A stretch of DNA of 64,000 nucleotides, taken from assembly GCA_022495005.1 (NCBI GenBank), contig JAGYXB010002125.1, positions 32,491-96,490 on the forward strand. The letters run 5' to 3'. Every line of letters begins with the position of its first letter. Position 1 is the first letter of the stretch. The notes below the pieces were generated by a model, which had not been told where the DNA came from, did no database searches, and was given only the letters and a program-made list of their open reading frames with translations. Of the stretch, positions 22,555 to 35,000 are shown piece by piece. Source of the DNA: Rhyacophila brunnea. Lineage: Eukaryota; Arthropoda; Insecta; Trichoptera; Rhyacophilidae. A program made the translations under genes and the position numbers.

Positions 22555-24285
22555 ATTTTATTAAATAATCATTCTAAGTTCGTTAATAGTTTACATAAAG
22601 GATATACTGAGTGAATGGCTATCAATTAAATTAGTAATTATCACTTTAGAACACACGTAATTATTATTGTTCAATTCAAAAATACAAAGATATTAAATAA
22701 CTAGTGGAATATAATATTATACATAACAATTTGGCACAAATGTACCCACCGAAGCATCAAAATGTTGGAAAAAATATGTATAGGTTTATTAGTTTCAAAA
22801 AATTTACTACTCATAAAACTAACGAAAGTGTTATTTATAACCTAATAAGTATTATTTAAAGACAGCTTAATTCACTTTCGTTATCAAATGAGATCGCATT
22901 TTTATACTGTTCATCAGCAGAAGTCAAATTCATATAAAATTTTTACTAGGCTTGTATTACATACACATTCTATAATCACGATTAGATAATTACCTATCTA
23001 AAATAATATTGATACAACATTATGTAGTTTCTATGTAACAAGAGTGATTACTTTGTCAGTACCTACCTTCTATTCTCTTTGTAGAGCATTCCAATTTTTG
23101 CATCAGATTATTATCTTTCTGCAATTGAGCTTGTAAAATTGTAATTATAAGCTTATAAATGCTGATCATCTTAACTATCATTGTGTTTTTTAATGTTTAT
23201 TGTGGATATGAGTTTAATTACCGATTAATAAACATAGATGATTATATTTTATTGACAACATAAATCATGAAACATAAGTAGAAGTACGTCTGAATTGAAC
23301 TCAGTTACGTTAATTAATACGAGGTGTCATGACTGCATTTTAATATATTTGGAAAGTTAAAATAAGTATGTACATCCCCAACATTGTAATATTTAGTTTA
23401 AAAATTTAAATAATCATGGTGCGAATCTGCATTTTTTATAAATGGTTGGTTTTGATCGATATAAAAAATGTATAACTCCAACCGATTTAACTTAGATAAA
23501 ATAATAATTACTATTTATACTAGTTTTCATATTTTAAAACAATCATATTCAATAAATTAATACAAGGTATGTATATGAGAGTAGGTACTAAATTTTTCAA
23601 AACCAATTGATATTTTGTTCTACCTACCGGATACCAAAATGTTAATCCCTTCTTATATACATTATTTACCTCGATTCTAGACAACAATAAATGCTTCGTA
23701 AACTGACCATTATCATACATCTTTTTCGGTAAAATTCTATTGTAAATAACAGATAAAATAAGTTTTCAAAAAACCCGGTCTAATTACCCTTTTAGGTGAC
23801 CGACGTACAATAATAATTTATAATCCACAGAACTCGTTTTTGAGAAATATTCAATGTACAAAGTAATAATAATATATACCCTTTTATATTATTGCAAAAA
23901 TACTATTAACACGTGGGACGTATCTTTTTATCTTTAACCGAAGTCATTATTACTACAACGAACTTAAGCCGTTTCCAATGTCCCAATCAATTAGTAAGCC
24001 TTTCAGAAATTCTCACAATTTCAAAGTGTAATAAAAATGCTTTTTTTTACTTTCTTGTCATAAATATTATTCCATAATTAGTAAGTATTTAACTAAAAGC
24101 ATAATAAAATAAACTCTCTTGTATTTGCTAGCTAGGTAAGTCCTTTTTTTTTTTTAAATAATAAAATATTTTTAAATTCAAACATAACAATACTGACTAG
24201 TTGTTATTATCTATGTGCAAGACTAATTTAATCAAAATATGTCATGCTGTACTGAACATAAAATAATGTTTTGAAGTTAAAACAT
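22555..24285. other. AT-rich interval, nothing recognised
   Basis: Very AT-rich sequence with only short stop-bounded frames. I saw no splice-flanked coding block, no TIR pair and no repeat partner in the window. Confidence 0.4.
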
Positions 24286-24289
24286 AATA

Positions 24290-24530
24290 TTTTAGGTCTA
24301 GGCTTAAGCATCGGCCTATAACATCGTGGGTCCCGAGTTCAAATCATGGGTCCGAAAAATAGATAAATATTGTTTTTCAATTTGTAATTGGAGTCAGAGT
24401 ATGTACCTAATAGGTTGAGCAAGTGGCTGAGATCCATTTCTCGTAAAAACAAAACCTGTTTATATAAACCTCCAATCTGTGGGGAACCATATTATGATGA
24501 TCTCATTAGGATCAAACATGATCGGATATT
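24290..24530 (+). mobile_element. tRNA-derived SINE, degraded copy
   Basis: Shows a decayed A-box (GGCTTAAGCATCGG), a B-box (GAGTTCAAATC) and the family body: TATTGTTTTTCAATTTGTAA, CCTAATAGGTTGAGCAAGTG, CATTTCTCGTAAAAA and ATTAGGATCAAACATG. The same body occurs at 53,875-54,105 and, split or partial, at 52,655-53,690 and 59,620-59,690. Confidence 0.75.
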
Positions 24531-25990
24531 TTAGGTGGGTACGTTTTTAATTGCAAAACGATTTGTTTTAATGTGAGTGTGATAAGTAGTAATATTTAAT
24601 TAAATATGTCGTTTTCTGCTGGGTATTTATTTAAATTAAGTTTATTTATAATTACAAACTAGTTTTTACTTATCTAACTAATTGAAACAGTGAATTATTA
24701 TAATGATATATCCATATCGTTTTCTATTAGATATTTGTTTTATATCAAATAATATAATAATTTCAAATCTAAACATTACCTACAACATTGTTTTTTGGGT
24801 AATTAGAGTAATTAGCCGAAAATAGTTGAAGAAAGCTTGTGGTTGTCTTTATTTTGCGGTGTATTGAAATTGGCTGATAAATCAAAATTAATATTTAAAC
24901 ACTATTACTGAGTAGTTTTTTTAAGTACCTACCTATATTAGTACAAAATAATTCTTTTCTATTTTGTTTGTTTTATATTCAATAATATAATATTTTCACA
25001 TTCCAACACAATTCTAGTGAGTAGCTTTTTAACTTAAAATGCATTTACCTACTGCAAATTCCAATATTTTCCGAAGATAAACCAATATATTTTTCGAAAC
25101 TAAAGTGATACGTCAATATAAACCATGCCGTATATTTGGATCTCCGTTAAAGACTGTTATAGCAAGTATAATGACCTTCTTATTCGTAAAATAAAACGCA
25201 GTACACTTTTTTTATTGATATATGACTTTACTCCTCGGATATTTATGTGAACACAAATTTGGTCGATGCGATATGTAGATATAGAGCGCCATTGTCAAAA
25301 ACCTAACTTTGTCAATTTTTATGCTAGAGACCTGAAATTTTTACAGGACATGCACAAAAAATATAATATTATAAAAAGCTAATAAAATTTAAAACGCTAT
25401 TTTCAGACTTATAATGGTTTTTCTAGGGCACGTCGATATTATTATGTGATTATATTATTTAATAGGTATGTCAATATAAAATTAAAAAATATTTTTCTTA
25501 AGAAGGTAGGCTTTAAATAATCGCCTAGTATGGAGTCTTCGGCACTGTTACTACCAACTTAAATCCAATCCATTACGTAAATTCCCATTTGACCAAAAAG
25601 CCACCCATGTCACTCTCTCGGCTTCACAATAATAAATACCACGCAAATATCATACCGAGCATGATTTTCAATTTTTTTTTTATTCAATAAATGGTATCGA
25701 ATTCGGGTATACATGTATCTGAAGTGATTTCAAATTACGTATTTACAAAAAAATGTTTGAAGAACGTACTATTTTTCGTAAACTTTATTTAATTCTCAGG
25801 GACCCTAAATACGAGTCTGCGGAACCTAGTTCAGGATTGCAGGCTTAGAAGGAGAAGACATCCTGTTCAATATAAAATTATGTGGATTAATATTAGTGAT
25901 TAATTTTTCGGGTTCCTCCTTCTTTCCTTGACGTTTCAGGTTTGTTGCAGAGGCAATAATTATTCTCAAGAGATGATTTATTGAAGTGTA
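24531..25990. other. AT-rich interval without a gene
   Basis: Mostly AT-rich. One recognisable item is the GGTTTTTCTAGGGCACGTCG motif near 25,413, an inverted match to 21,340. No coding blocks were recognised. Confidence 0.4.
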
Positions 25991-25998
25991 CTGTAAGG

Positions 25999-26340
25999 CA
26001 TGGCACCCACAAAGGGGGGGCTGACAGGGCTCTAGCCTAGGGGCCCGGGCTCAGCAAGGACCCGGCGTGGTGAGTCGACCAGATAAGTGATAAGTCACAA
26101 AGTCTCTCTAATAGTAAAAATAATGTTATTATTTAAAATTATGTGTTCGTACAATACAATTTTTATTTGTGTATCGATACTCGACAACTCCGTAATTCAA
26201 ATGGTGTATTAAAATATAAAAACATACACATTAATTTTACATTAGGAGCGTCACACTGCCTTTATCCTTAGCGATAGTTTGGGGGGGGGGGGCGCCAAAG
26301 ATCCTAGCCTGGGGGCCCGCTTCAAGATGGGGGGGCCATG
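25999..26340. mobile_element. CATGGC-ended hAT-type MITE, copy 2
   Basis: 342 bp, starting CATGGCACCCACAAAGG, ending GGGGGGGCCATG and flanked by perfect CTGTAAGG duplications (25991-25998 and 26341-26348). Carries the family GCTGACAGGGCT motif and a run of 12 G at 26,281-26,292. It abuts the Penelope-like remnant and probably interrupts it. Confidence 0.85.
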
Positions 26341-26348
26341 CTGTAAGG

Positions 26349-26940
26349 TGTATGAATGCGAACACCACTTTGTGTGTCAAGAAGGGGTTTGTTTAGCTGA
26401 GAGCAAACATTACTCAGAGAAAAAAGGGGTGCTTCTGTACTGTCAGTTGTGACGACCAGATATAGGTACCAGATCGAATATTAGTTTTTGCTAAAAGTGC
26501 CAGAAGCCATGACATTTTTTAAGTTGCCCATCATTTCTATTAATATTGTCATCCTATCATGAATTTTGATAGCCTATTTTACTTAGTGGGAAAAACATCC
26601 TTTATTCCGGCCAAATGTCTTAGTCTCAAAGTCAAATTTGTGGCCCGTGTCCATCGAGTGTTTGCAATCGCTCACATTTTGTAGTTTTTTAATCAATATG
26701 GCCACTTGTGTTTATTCACATGCTGTTTTGCCGTTATTCAGGTTTTGCTAACATACTTTTTTGGACATCTGCAACAGTTTACCTCGCCATATCGAAAGGC
26801 TGCGATGGTTTTATGGGTCTAAAAATATTGCACATAATCGTTGGTGTTGAAAACACCGTTTTGATCTCGTGTTTCCTTAGTATCTTGGCAATGGTATCAG
26901 TAGTGGTTCAGTGTTCCCATTCAATCACTTAAGAGTATAT
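26349..26940 (-). pseudogene. Penelope-like element remnant (RT end and GIY-YIG region)
   Basis: Minus-strand pieces read DTIAKILRKHEIKTVFSTPT then NIFRPIKP (about 26,900-26,800), and further on SDCKHSMDTGHKFDFETK (about 26,680-26,620). The first matches the RT-to-linker region of Penelope-like elements (..RILKKH.IKTVF.P..K....LRPVKD). The second matches the conserved H..TGH.FDFE part of their GIY-YIG endonuclease. Frameshifts separate them, and the GIY-YIG core itself is not readable. Inactive. Confidence 0.7.
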
Positions 26941-27059
26941 TTCAATACAATATCTCTTGAGAATGGGTTCTGCAGTAATTCTGAAACATTGAGAAACGAA
27001 GAAGGAAGAACGGAAGAAAGTCTCAAATACTATAAATTTTGTTTTTTTTTTCATTTATA

Positions 27060-27470
27060 AAATGTCTTTTCATCAAGAATCGACAATTGTTATCATTAAA
27101 CCTAGATTATTTTTGCGGTTTAGTGAATTCATATGTGGGATAACGTGGTGCAAAATCTTTTCTTCCATAAATCTTCATGTTTTTGTCGTCTTCGGGCCCG
27201 AAAATCGATTTGGCAGTGAACTGGCATTCTTGGTATGTCGGTTGAACTGTTGACAAAAACATACATACATCAATACTTTTGAAAAATAGTAACGTAAACA
27301 TGGAGTATGTGAAGTCCCTGATTCAGAATTTAACATTATTTAGATCAGCTCTTGTCAAACAACTGAACACAGAATGTCTGGGACTCACGGCTAAAATTAA
27401 ATACCACCTGTTCAATGCTTGCATTCTGACTGTGATTCAGAAGAATACCGGAATCAGAACAACCATTGCA
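27060..27470. other. Unidentified segment with moderate frames on both strands
   Basis: The minus frame 27,301-27,107 and the plus frame 27,279-27,491 are both open for about 65-70 codons. Neither resembles a family I know. It lies between a Penelope remnant and a MITE, so transposon origin is likely but not shown. Confidence 0.25.
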
Positions 27471-27475
27471 AGCAG

Positions 27476-28539
27476 CAGTGGCGAAGGGTGAAGGTAGGCT
27501 GTTAAGATCCGCCATAAATAGTGCACATTAAACTTTTCAGTCATACGTATTTGTTTTTATTGAAATAAGCCTATAATATACTTACACAGATGATATTGGT
27601 TAGTTTTTAAAAATCAATGAACCCTGCGGAAACCATGCCATAATAGATAAGAATCAAAAAATACTCGTTTATTTATAAAATATCTAATATTATGTAATTA
27701 AATCACACATAACTTTGGATATTTCATGGATAAAATAATATTTTTTATCTACATAATATAGTTTGCTTTAGGCAGGGCATAATGAATTTAAAAAAATGAA
27801 TCCACTATAAGTGCTCGGCCGTAGTCAATTGGCGGGCGCGGCGCGGCGGCGTCTTGTGAAACTCAAACGTATAACCGTGTGTATTATGCCCCAAAAAACA
27901 CACTGTCTACGAACATTTTACACACGGTTATACGTTTGAGTTTCGCAAGACGCCGCCGCGCCGCCCCCGCGCGACCACTACGTTCTTGCACTAAGTGTAA
28001 TATGTATTCTTAATCCAACAAAAACAAATAAGTATGAATAAAAAAGTGTGGTTGTGTTTAGGCAGGGTTTAATTGATTTTTAAAAACTAACCAACACCAT
28101 CTGTAAATTGTGTAAACCATAATAGTTTTGGTATATTTTGGGCGATACAACAAAATTGTGCACACTTTTTCATTCATACTTATTTGTTTTCGTTGGATTA
28201 AGAATACATATTACAAATATTGTGGGTTAATTAATTAATTCATTAAGCCCAACCTAAACCAAACTATAATAAATAAAAAAATATTTTTCCATCTATAAAA
28301 TATTCAAAGTTATGTATGATTTAATTGCATAATTTTAGATATTTTATAGAGATGAGTATTTTTTTCCTATTGTCTATTACGGCTTGGTTTCGCAGGGTTT
28401 AATTCAATTTTAAAAACTAACCAACACCATCTGTAAATTGTAGTCTTAGTTCAACGAAAACAAATACGTATGACTGACAATCTTTAGTGTGCATTATTTA
28501 TGCCGGATCATAACAGCCTATCTCCACCCTTCGCCACTG
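27476..28539. mobile_element. CAGTGGCGAAGG hAT MITE, complex palindromic copy
   Basis: The ends CAGTGGCGAAGGGTG (27476) and CACCCTTCGCCACTG (ending 28539) are inverted copies, and the sub-terminal sequences match the family (AGGCTGTTAAGATCCG, CAGATG.T.TTGGTTAG). The interior holds two further palindromes: GC-rich arms at about 27,835-27,883 / 27,919-27,968, and 28,008-28,050 / 28,162-28,208. The flanking octamers (GCAAGCAG and CTGTAGTG) do not match, so this may be a composite of two insertions. Confidence 0.7.
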
Positions 28540-28808
28540 CTGTAGTGTTATCTGTTATCAGTCGATAAACAGTTACATAAATGGTGTGAACTGATTCATG
28601 ACATTCTATGCATCTCAGCCTAAAAGAACAAACTGTTACTAAATTTATTTCAAAATGATAGAAGGTACTTAAATAATATGATGGGTAAAAACTTCACAGT
28701 AAATTTTCTCTGTTTGATGTATTTAGACTTGTGGCAGTTTACCTACAGGTGGAATTGTCTATACTGTGGTAAATTTTTCATTAACCAATAGGTACCTACA
28801 GAAACTTT

Positions 28809-29081
28809 TTATTTACTTATTCGAATTCTATGGTTCTTACCGACAGAGCCGTACGGGGGTGGAGGTGCACTTGGATCTGTTCTATCAGATGAGCCCGTAG
28901 GTGTAGGCATGGGCATGGATATTGGGTAAGGGGTGCCCGGCATTGGCAAAGTGGGGGAGGTTTCCACAGGTGGGGCATCCCCCGGTGAATTGGATTGGAA
29001 ACCGACGAGAGGGATGGTGCCCAAAAAGACGGGGCAAGTCTTGTCCACGTCAGAGTGGCAACCCGCAGATGAGCAGGTTAC
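28809..29081 (-). CDS. ARRDC minus gene, exon 6 (C-terminal tail)
   Basis: Residues 285-374. The acceptor TTCAATTGCAG is at 29,082; the frame starts VTCSSAGCHSD and runs into a Pro/Met/Thr-rich tail with PPPPYG near the end, then TAA at 28,809-28,811. An AATAAA overlaps the stop region (AGTAAATAAAAAG), a possible early poly(A) signal. A GGTAAGAAC lies 13 codons before the stop and could serve as an alternative donor, so the very C-terminus is slightly uncertain. Confidence 0.82.
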   Translation of the reverse strand, partial: VTCSSAGCHSDVDKTCPVFLGTIPLVGFQSNSPGDAPPVETSPTLPMPGTPYPISMPMPTPTGSSDRTDPSAPPPPYGSVGKNHRIRISK

Positions 29082-32000
29082 CTGCAATTGAATTAATATG
29101 TATGTTTATTTACTAGAAAATATACCCTTCCTTACCTTTACAATCTTACAGTGAATAAATATGAATTCACAATGTTTAGATAATAACTAAGCAATTTTTT
29201 CAAGATGATTGGCTTTTTAGCCATAAGAAAATAAAATCTAATCGATAAAAGCTTTGTACTATTTATTCCAGAGGAATCGTTTTTACGAACCCAGATTTTG
29301 CCATTCAGCATTTTCAGAGATGGATTTATAGGTGTATATTATGGTAAATATACAACTGACAATGATACATATGAGTTTATTACTGTTGTTTGTATGCAAA
29401 ATATTTAAAGTTCATGTCTTATCGGTAATTCCAGAATTTGAATTTAAATTAGTATTATGTGAAACATCAGAAATTGAGAATATTTGTACCTTTATTTCGT
29501 AGCCAACGTCGATAATGCTACAGAACAATAGATTGGACGGGGGGAGTGGTGGAATCGTCAGCATAGGTTGCCAGTTAAGCGACATGTTCGCTCGTACTTT
29601 TCCAAGTGATAACTCACCTATATCCACCGTGCGATATTCTGTGAGCATTTTGGGATGTTGAGATCGGAATGTGATAACCTAAAAACATACAATTACATAT
29701 AAAGTAACAACAGGAACCAACATTCACATTTTTGGTTTTCAGCTGGTATTTTTGATGCAAAATAATTTGGAGCTAATTTGATGACACATGTAGATCAGTG
29801 TTTGCGCTTTCAGGTAGTAATTCACACTGCACACGGCATTACGAAATTGGTATCGACAGTAATTGGTAGCAATCCTCGCCCGGGGGTTAAACCAGCAAGT
29901 CTGATATAAAATATCCAGCTATAATAAGCAATGTGAATGATTGTTGTGAAGACCAATGTCGATAATATGCTTTCGCATTCAAATACTTACAAATGAATCA
30001 ATTTTCCGCAAATTGCGCAAAGTAAATCAACGACCTTTTGATTGCAACAACATAATACATGAACCTCATAATAATAACAAATAATACTGTTGCGCAAAAT
30101 GTTTGATGTTTAACAATACAGGAGGACCTCGACTTTCGCACATAATTGGTTCCTGAAAAGGTGTGCGAATGTTGAATGTTCGAAAGTAGAGGGAAGTAAA
30201 AAAAAAATTAAATAGTGTGTATTTTGAAATATTATAAGATGTTTAAGAGACATGTTTAAGTGGGGTTTGAGGGTGTTACCCTTAAAAAGTTCTTCTTTAT
30301 TTTAAATGGTAAATCATTAAATTTACAATATTGCTTAACTGCTGGCACGAAATGTAAAGTGAACCAATCTTTTAATATTAACGCAGTAAACCCAGGCTTT
30401 CTTATTTGATTACTGGAAGCAATTCTTTATCCTTCCCTTTCAATGCTCTGGGATTTTCTGTTTGATAAATTAACATTGGCATCAATTTTAAATCACCAGC
30501 CAAGTTTCCACCAAGAAGCAATGTCAATCGGTTTTTAGAAGGTTTATGCTTTTTTATTAAGATTTTTTATTAAGATTTAAGATTTATATTTTTCCATTTC
30601 ATCCATAACTATGCCGTGTCTTTTGGAAACAACCATTAAAGATATATTTCCACAATTTGTAACATATTCCTTAATTTTATTTTTACTTTTCAAAATTGAA
30701 CATATCGTAGTAGACCTGTTTGTATCATACGAACGTCCGATTGAAGCAAAAGATTCACCGCAATCAGAACGTCATGTGCAGTTTATAAATCCTTGATTTC
30801 TCTTTGTTCGTATCAACACTGCAGTTTTTCCGTTTCTCACTCATGTTTATAAATTTTTAGGGTGAAAAATTTCAAATGAATAAAATTAGCAAAACGCACA
30901 ACATGACACGCCCGCACGCGCTCCTGCGCAAAAATAAACCTATCCTAGCTAGCTCACAAGCAAAGTGACGGGTGCGAGCAGGATGCAAGTGACGGCCAGC
31001 GCGACGTTTTAAAAAAACGATTTTTTTTTAAATGTGCGAAATAGCGAATTGTGCGAAAGTCGAACGTTCGTAAGTCGAGGTCCGCCTGTATATCAGCACT
31101 ACTTTATATTCTGTTCGATCATTCGATCAATATATTAAAACTTTGTATCATATATTGCATTAAACTAGAATACAAATTGGAGATGGTTCTGGTTAGTTTT
31201 TAAAATTCAATGAAACCCTGCCTAATCATAATAGATAAATAAAATTCTTCTATATTATGGTTTGGTTACGCAGGGATTAATTTATTGAATTTAAAAAAAT
31301 AACCAACACCATCTGCAATTTGTATTTCAATACAACAAATAAGTATTACTGACAACTACTACTTTTTTTTTCGAATCTCCACAGCCTGTCTCCACTCTTT
31401 GTGCAATTTGTGGAACACTGACCAATTTGCAAATATTATTGCACAATATAGCAGTAGTTCACGAGACTTTGCCACCATAAATCTCAGATTATTGTTGATA
31501 AATATTTTATATTAGCTATTTTTGTTTGTTGACGTGCTGCTGTGCGTCGTCTTGGTCTCTGGGATCGTCCTAGATTCAAACACCCAGCTGTCTTTGTGAA
31601 GTACTATCTCATGTGATATACACCCCCAGGAAGGTACTTAAAGGAATTTATTAACATTCGTGGGGTCGCAAAAGTTGGTAAGTCGATAATTTAGGTATTT
31701 AGAGTTAACAACGGTTTATGTGTCTATATAATTATACAAATGTATGCCAGAAAAAAAATCAAGGTCCACATAAAGCACAACGAAATTAGCATTAAGGGGA
31801 CGTTCTACAGAATTGGCCTTGAGAATTGAAAATATGATTTTTTAACATGTGGTCCATAATATCTGGTCTACTAGTTAATATAAAAAGGTCGCGTCAAAGT
31901 TGTTTGTGTCAATAAATTTGCTCTATGACTTGATCCGACTCATATTTCATATTTATTTCATCAGGGCTGTCGAAGACATAAATCATAAATCATAAATATT

Positions 32001-35000
32001 TATAATTTTAAATTTTTATTTATAATATATATTATTTAAGTTTTGTGCATCTAATGCCGGGTCCACACTGGCAACAAGTTAAGTTGCTGGCAAACTCGTT
32101 AGATTTTACGATAATTATGATGATTATCGTAAAATTTCTTAAGCAATTAGGGTAAGTATCGTAAAATTTAATGAGGTTGCCAGCAACTTGTTGCCAGTGT
32201 GGAAATGGCTTAATATCCACTGTGGTTCACGTAGTGGCATGGACCTGGGGTTAACTAATTCAGGAAGTCAACACCCATGATAGAATTTTTTCCAGTTTTG
32301 GTTGCATTATATTCCAAAACTCTTCTGTTTCCGATTTTATAAATGGAAATTTCTCGGTGTACATAGTAAACAAACCTACGAATAAAAAAAGACAAGAAGG
32401 AACATACTGATTCATCGCAGTAAAATCTGGCAATCAAATTCGCCATTTTGAAAAGCGACGATTTTGCGTAAACAAATATCACGTGGTCTGTACGTGTGCG
32501 GCAAACTTCGAATGTGTTTGTAATTTTGTGTATTTTATGTTTGTGTATCACGCATTGTCGGCCATATTTGCCGGCCTTTCTGATTGCCGTGATTTGTACA
32601 CATCTTCCTTCCTGTCTTTTTTTATTCGTAGAAACAAACAGTATTTTTTATTAGTTATATGAAGTTGGCCTTGAATCTGTAATAAAATAATACACAATTA
32701 AAAGATTTTGAAATAGAAAAAAACACATTTCCAAGCTTTCGGCCCTGCTCACTCATGAATGTCATTCGTCATTTAGATAAGTATATACACATTTTGATGT
32801 TATCTTGCAAAGTGCGAATGTAATGTTTTCAAATAATTGATATGGATTAATTATACCATCGTATTATTTTCTCGAAATCATAAACATACTATAATAGTAT
32901 TTGAGTATCAACCTATGTTCAATTTGAATTGGGTTATAATAATAATATACCCGTATATATATCAATAGTATGTTTGCTACAAAATCCACCCAAGTTATCA
33001 GTACGTACTTGCACAGGTTTGATTAAAAACTATGATAAAATTAACATTTTAAAAATATTAATTCTTAATATTATTTTGACAGCCCTGTTTTCTGATCGGC
33101 TTACATCTTGCAGGTGTTTATAAAATAATAATAATGTTCAGCGGCAGACAATATCAATAATAATAATAATGTTTCTTGAAATAAAATCTCCGATGATTAG
33201 TGATTTTTGCGAAAAGATCGATTTAAATTAACGCCGAGGTCCTTTTTATACTGAATTATATTTGAATGTCAAGCTCTTCAGCGGCCCCTTAAGCGCCGGC
33301 TAGATGCTCATGCTTTACGACAAGTTTACCTGCGCAAACCGGTTTGTACCGGGAAGCTCGTGTGTATGGACGGGAAAACTGAACGGTCGTGCAAACTGAA
33401 AAGCGCTGTTAAAGAAGTCTATACCGCACAGGCAAGTTGCTGCCGTCTAGCCGGCACAATATGCCTGATTTTGTCAAATTTGAAATTGCAATTACTCCAT
33501 AACATGATTTCGAGACTTACCAACTTTTTGGCAGTAACCCCATGATATAGATACAATTATTATTGAGTAAATATACAATTAATTAACACTCTTGAGAAAT
33601 TGACCAAAAGCAAATACCTTTCTCAAGCGAATCCTGATATTCTTGATGGATGTTCTGCTATTGTTTTCGCAGGTGACATCAAAAGGCATGGACTGACCGG
33701 AGCAAAACCCGCTGACGGGTAGCCGCACCACCACGGAAGCATTGCCTGATGGACAACAGCAACACCCGAATGACTTGTTCAACTCAAATTGAAGCGGGCA
33801 CTATGACAGACAGAAAATGAATAATGTTAACGTGAGGTTATATAATGGCAGTTTAGTTTAGAGTATTTTTGGGTCACTTTATGTTACTATTATCAACAAC
33901 AAAAAAATTACATCAGGGTCACCAGTTTAGAAATAAGATTGTATATTGTATTGAAACACAGACTTTAAATTACGAAGTTTAATTTCCTATTCTTACACCA
34001 ATTAGATTAAGTTATTAGTAACAATTTAAGGCATGAGGCCAAGTCAAGGCAAAACATGAATATGGTAACGGAGTTGAAAGGAAGAGTGAAGTCTTTTTTT
34101 GAGAATTTATGGGAGCTTTGCACGCACAGATCGGTCTGGGTGATCTGCCAGAGAAAAATATGAAATTCCCTTGACCTGCCACAGAATAATTACAAGTAAT
34201 TGCCTAATGGCAATATTAATACAATCACTGCTGAAGTTTTAATTACATTTTAATTACCACATTTAAATAACACTTTAATTATATCTAATGGCCAACTGCT
34301 GAAAACACGCCCGTCGCGGTGTTAGCACTAAATGATAACTAAACATTGGAGCATTTTATCTTAAAGCAGTCTTTCCCAAACTCTATTACATCTACCCCTG
34401 GCGGTACATGAGAGTTTTGAAAGGGTACTACAGTTGACTCCCGATCAAGGCCCCCACAAGGGGTGGCTGACAGGGCTCTGGGCTCAGGTAGGGGGCGGCG
34501 TGGTGGGTAGACTAGATAAATGAGATAAACACACATCATTTGCTCTAATAGTGAAAAAAGTCGTATTTTACTTCGAGGTTATTAACATTTTTAAATATAT
34601 GGTTGTGCAATGCAATTTTTGGTTGTCTTGTGTTGATACTCGACAACTCCATAATTCGATGACTTAAAAAGTTGCTAAAAATACACTGAACTATATTTGA
34701 CCTCGAACATCAATTAGAAAATGTCACCGTAAAGTGTTAGACTGCCTTTAACCTTAGCGATAGGTAGTGGGGCCCGCCAAATATCCTGGCTTGGGGACCC
34801 GCTACAGAATATGGGAACCATGCTCCCGATTATTCGGGCTAATGGTGGGGAGAGGCAGCATGGATAAATGAAAAACACGGATAATCCGATCTATGGTTTT
34901 TTCTTTTTAAAATACATGTTATACATTTCTAAAGCACACAATTATTTTGACATGTTTAACATTATTTATTAAGAAAATCTGTGATTTTGGTTTGTTTGCA

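Noticed and set aside
32255..32551. 98-codon minus-strand frame
   Set aside because: Lies within an inverted-repeat pair, has no family resemblance, and its composition looks like non-coding DNA.
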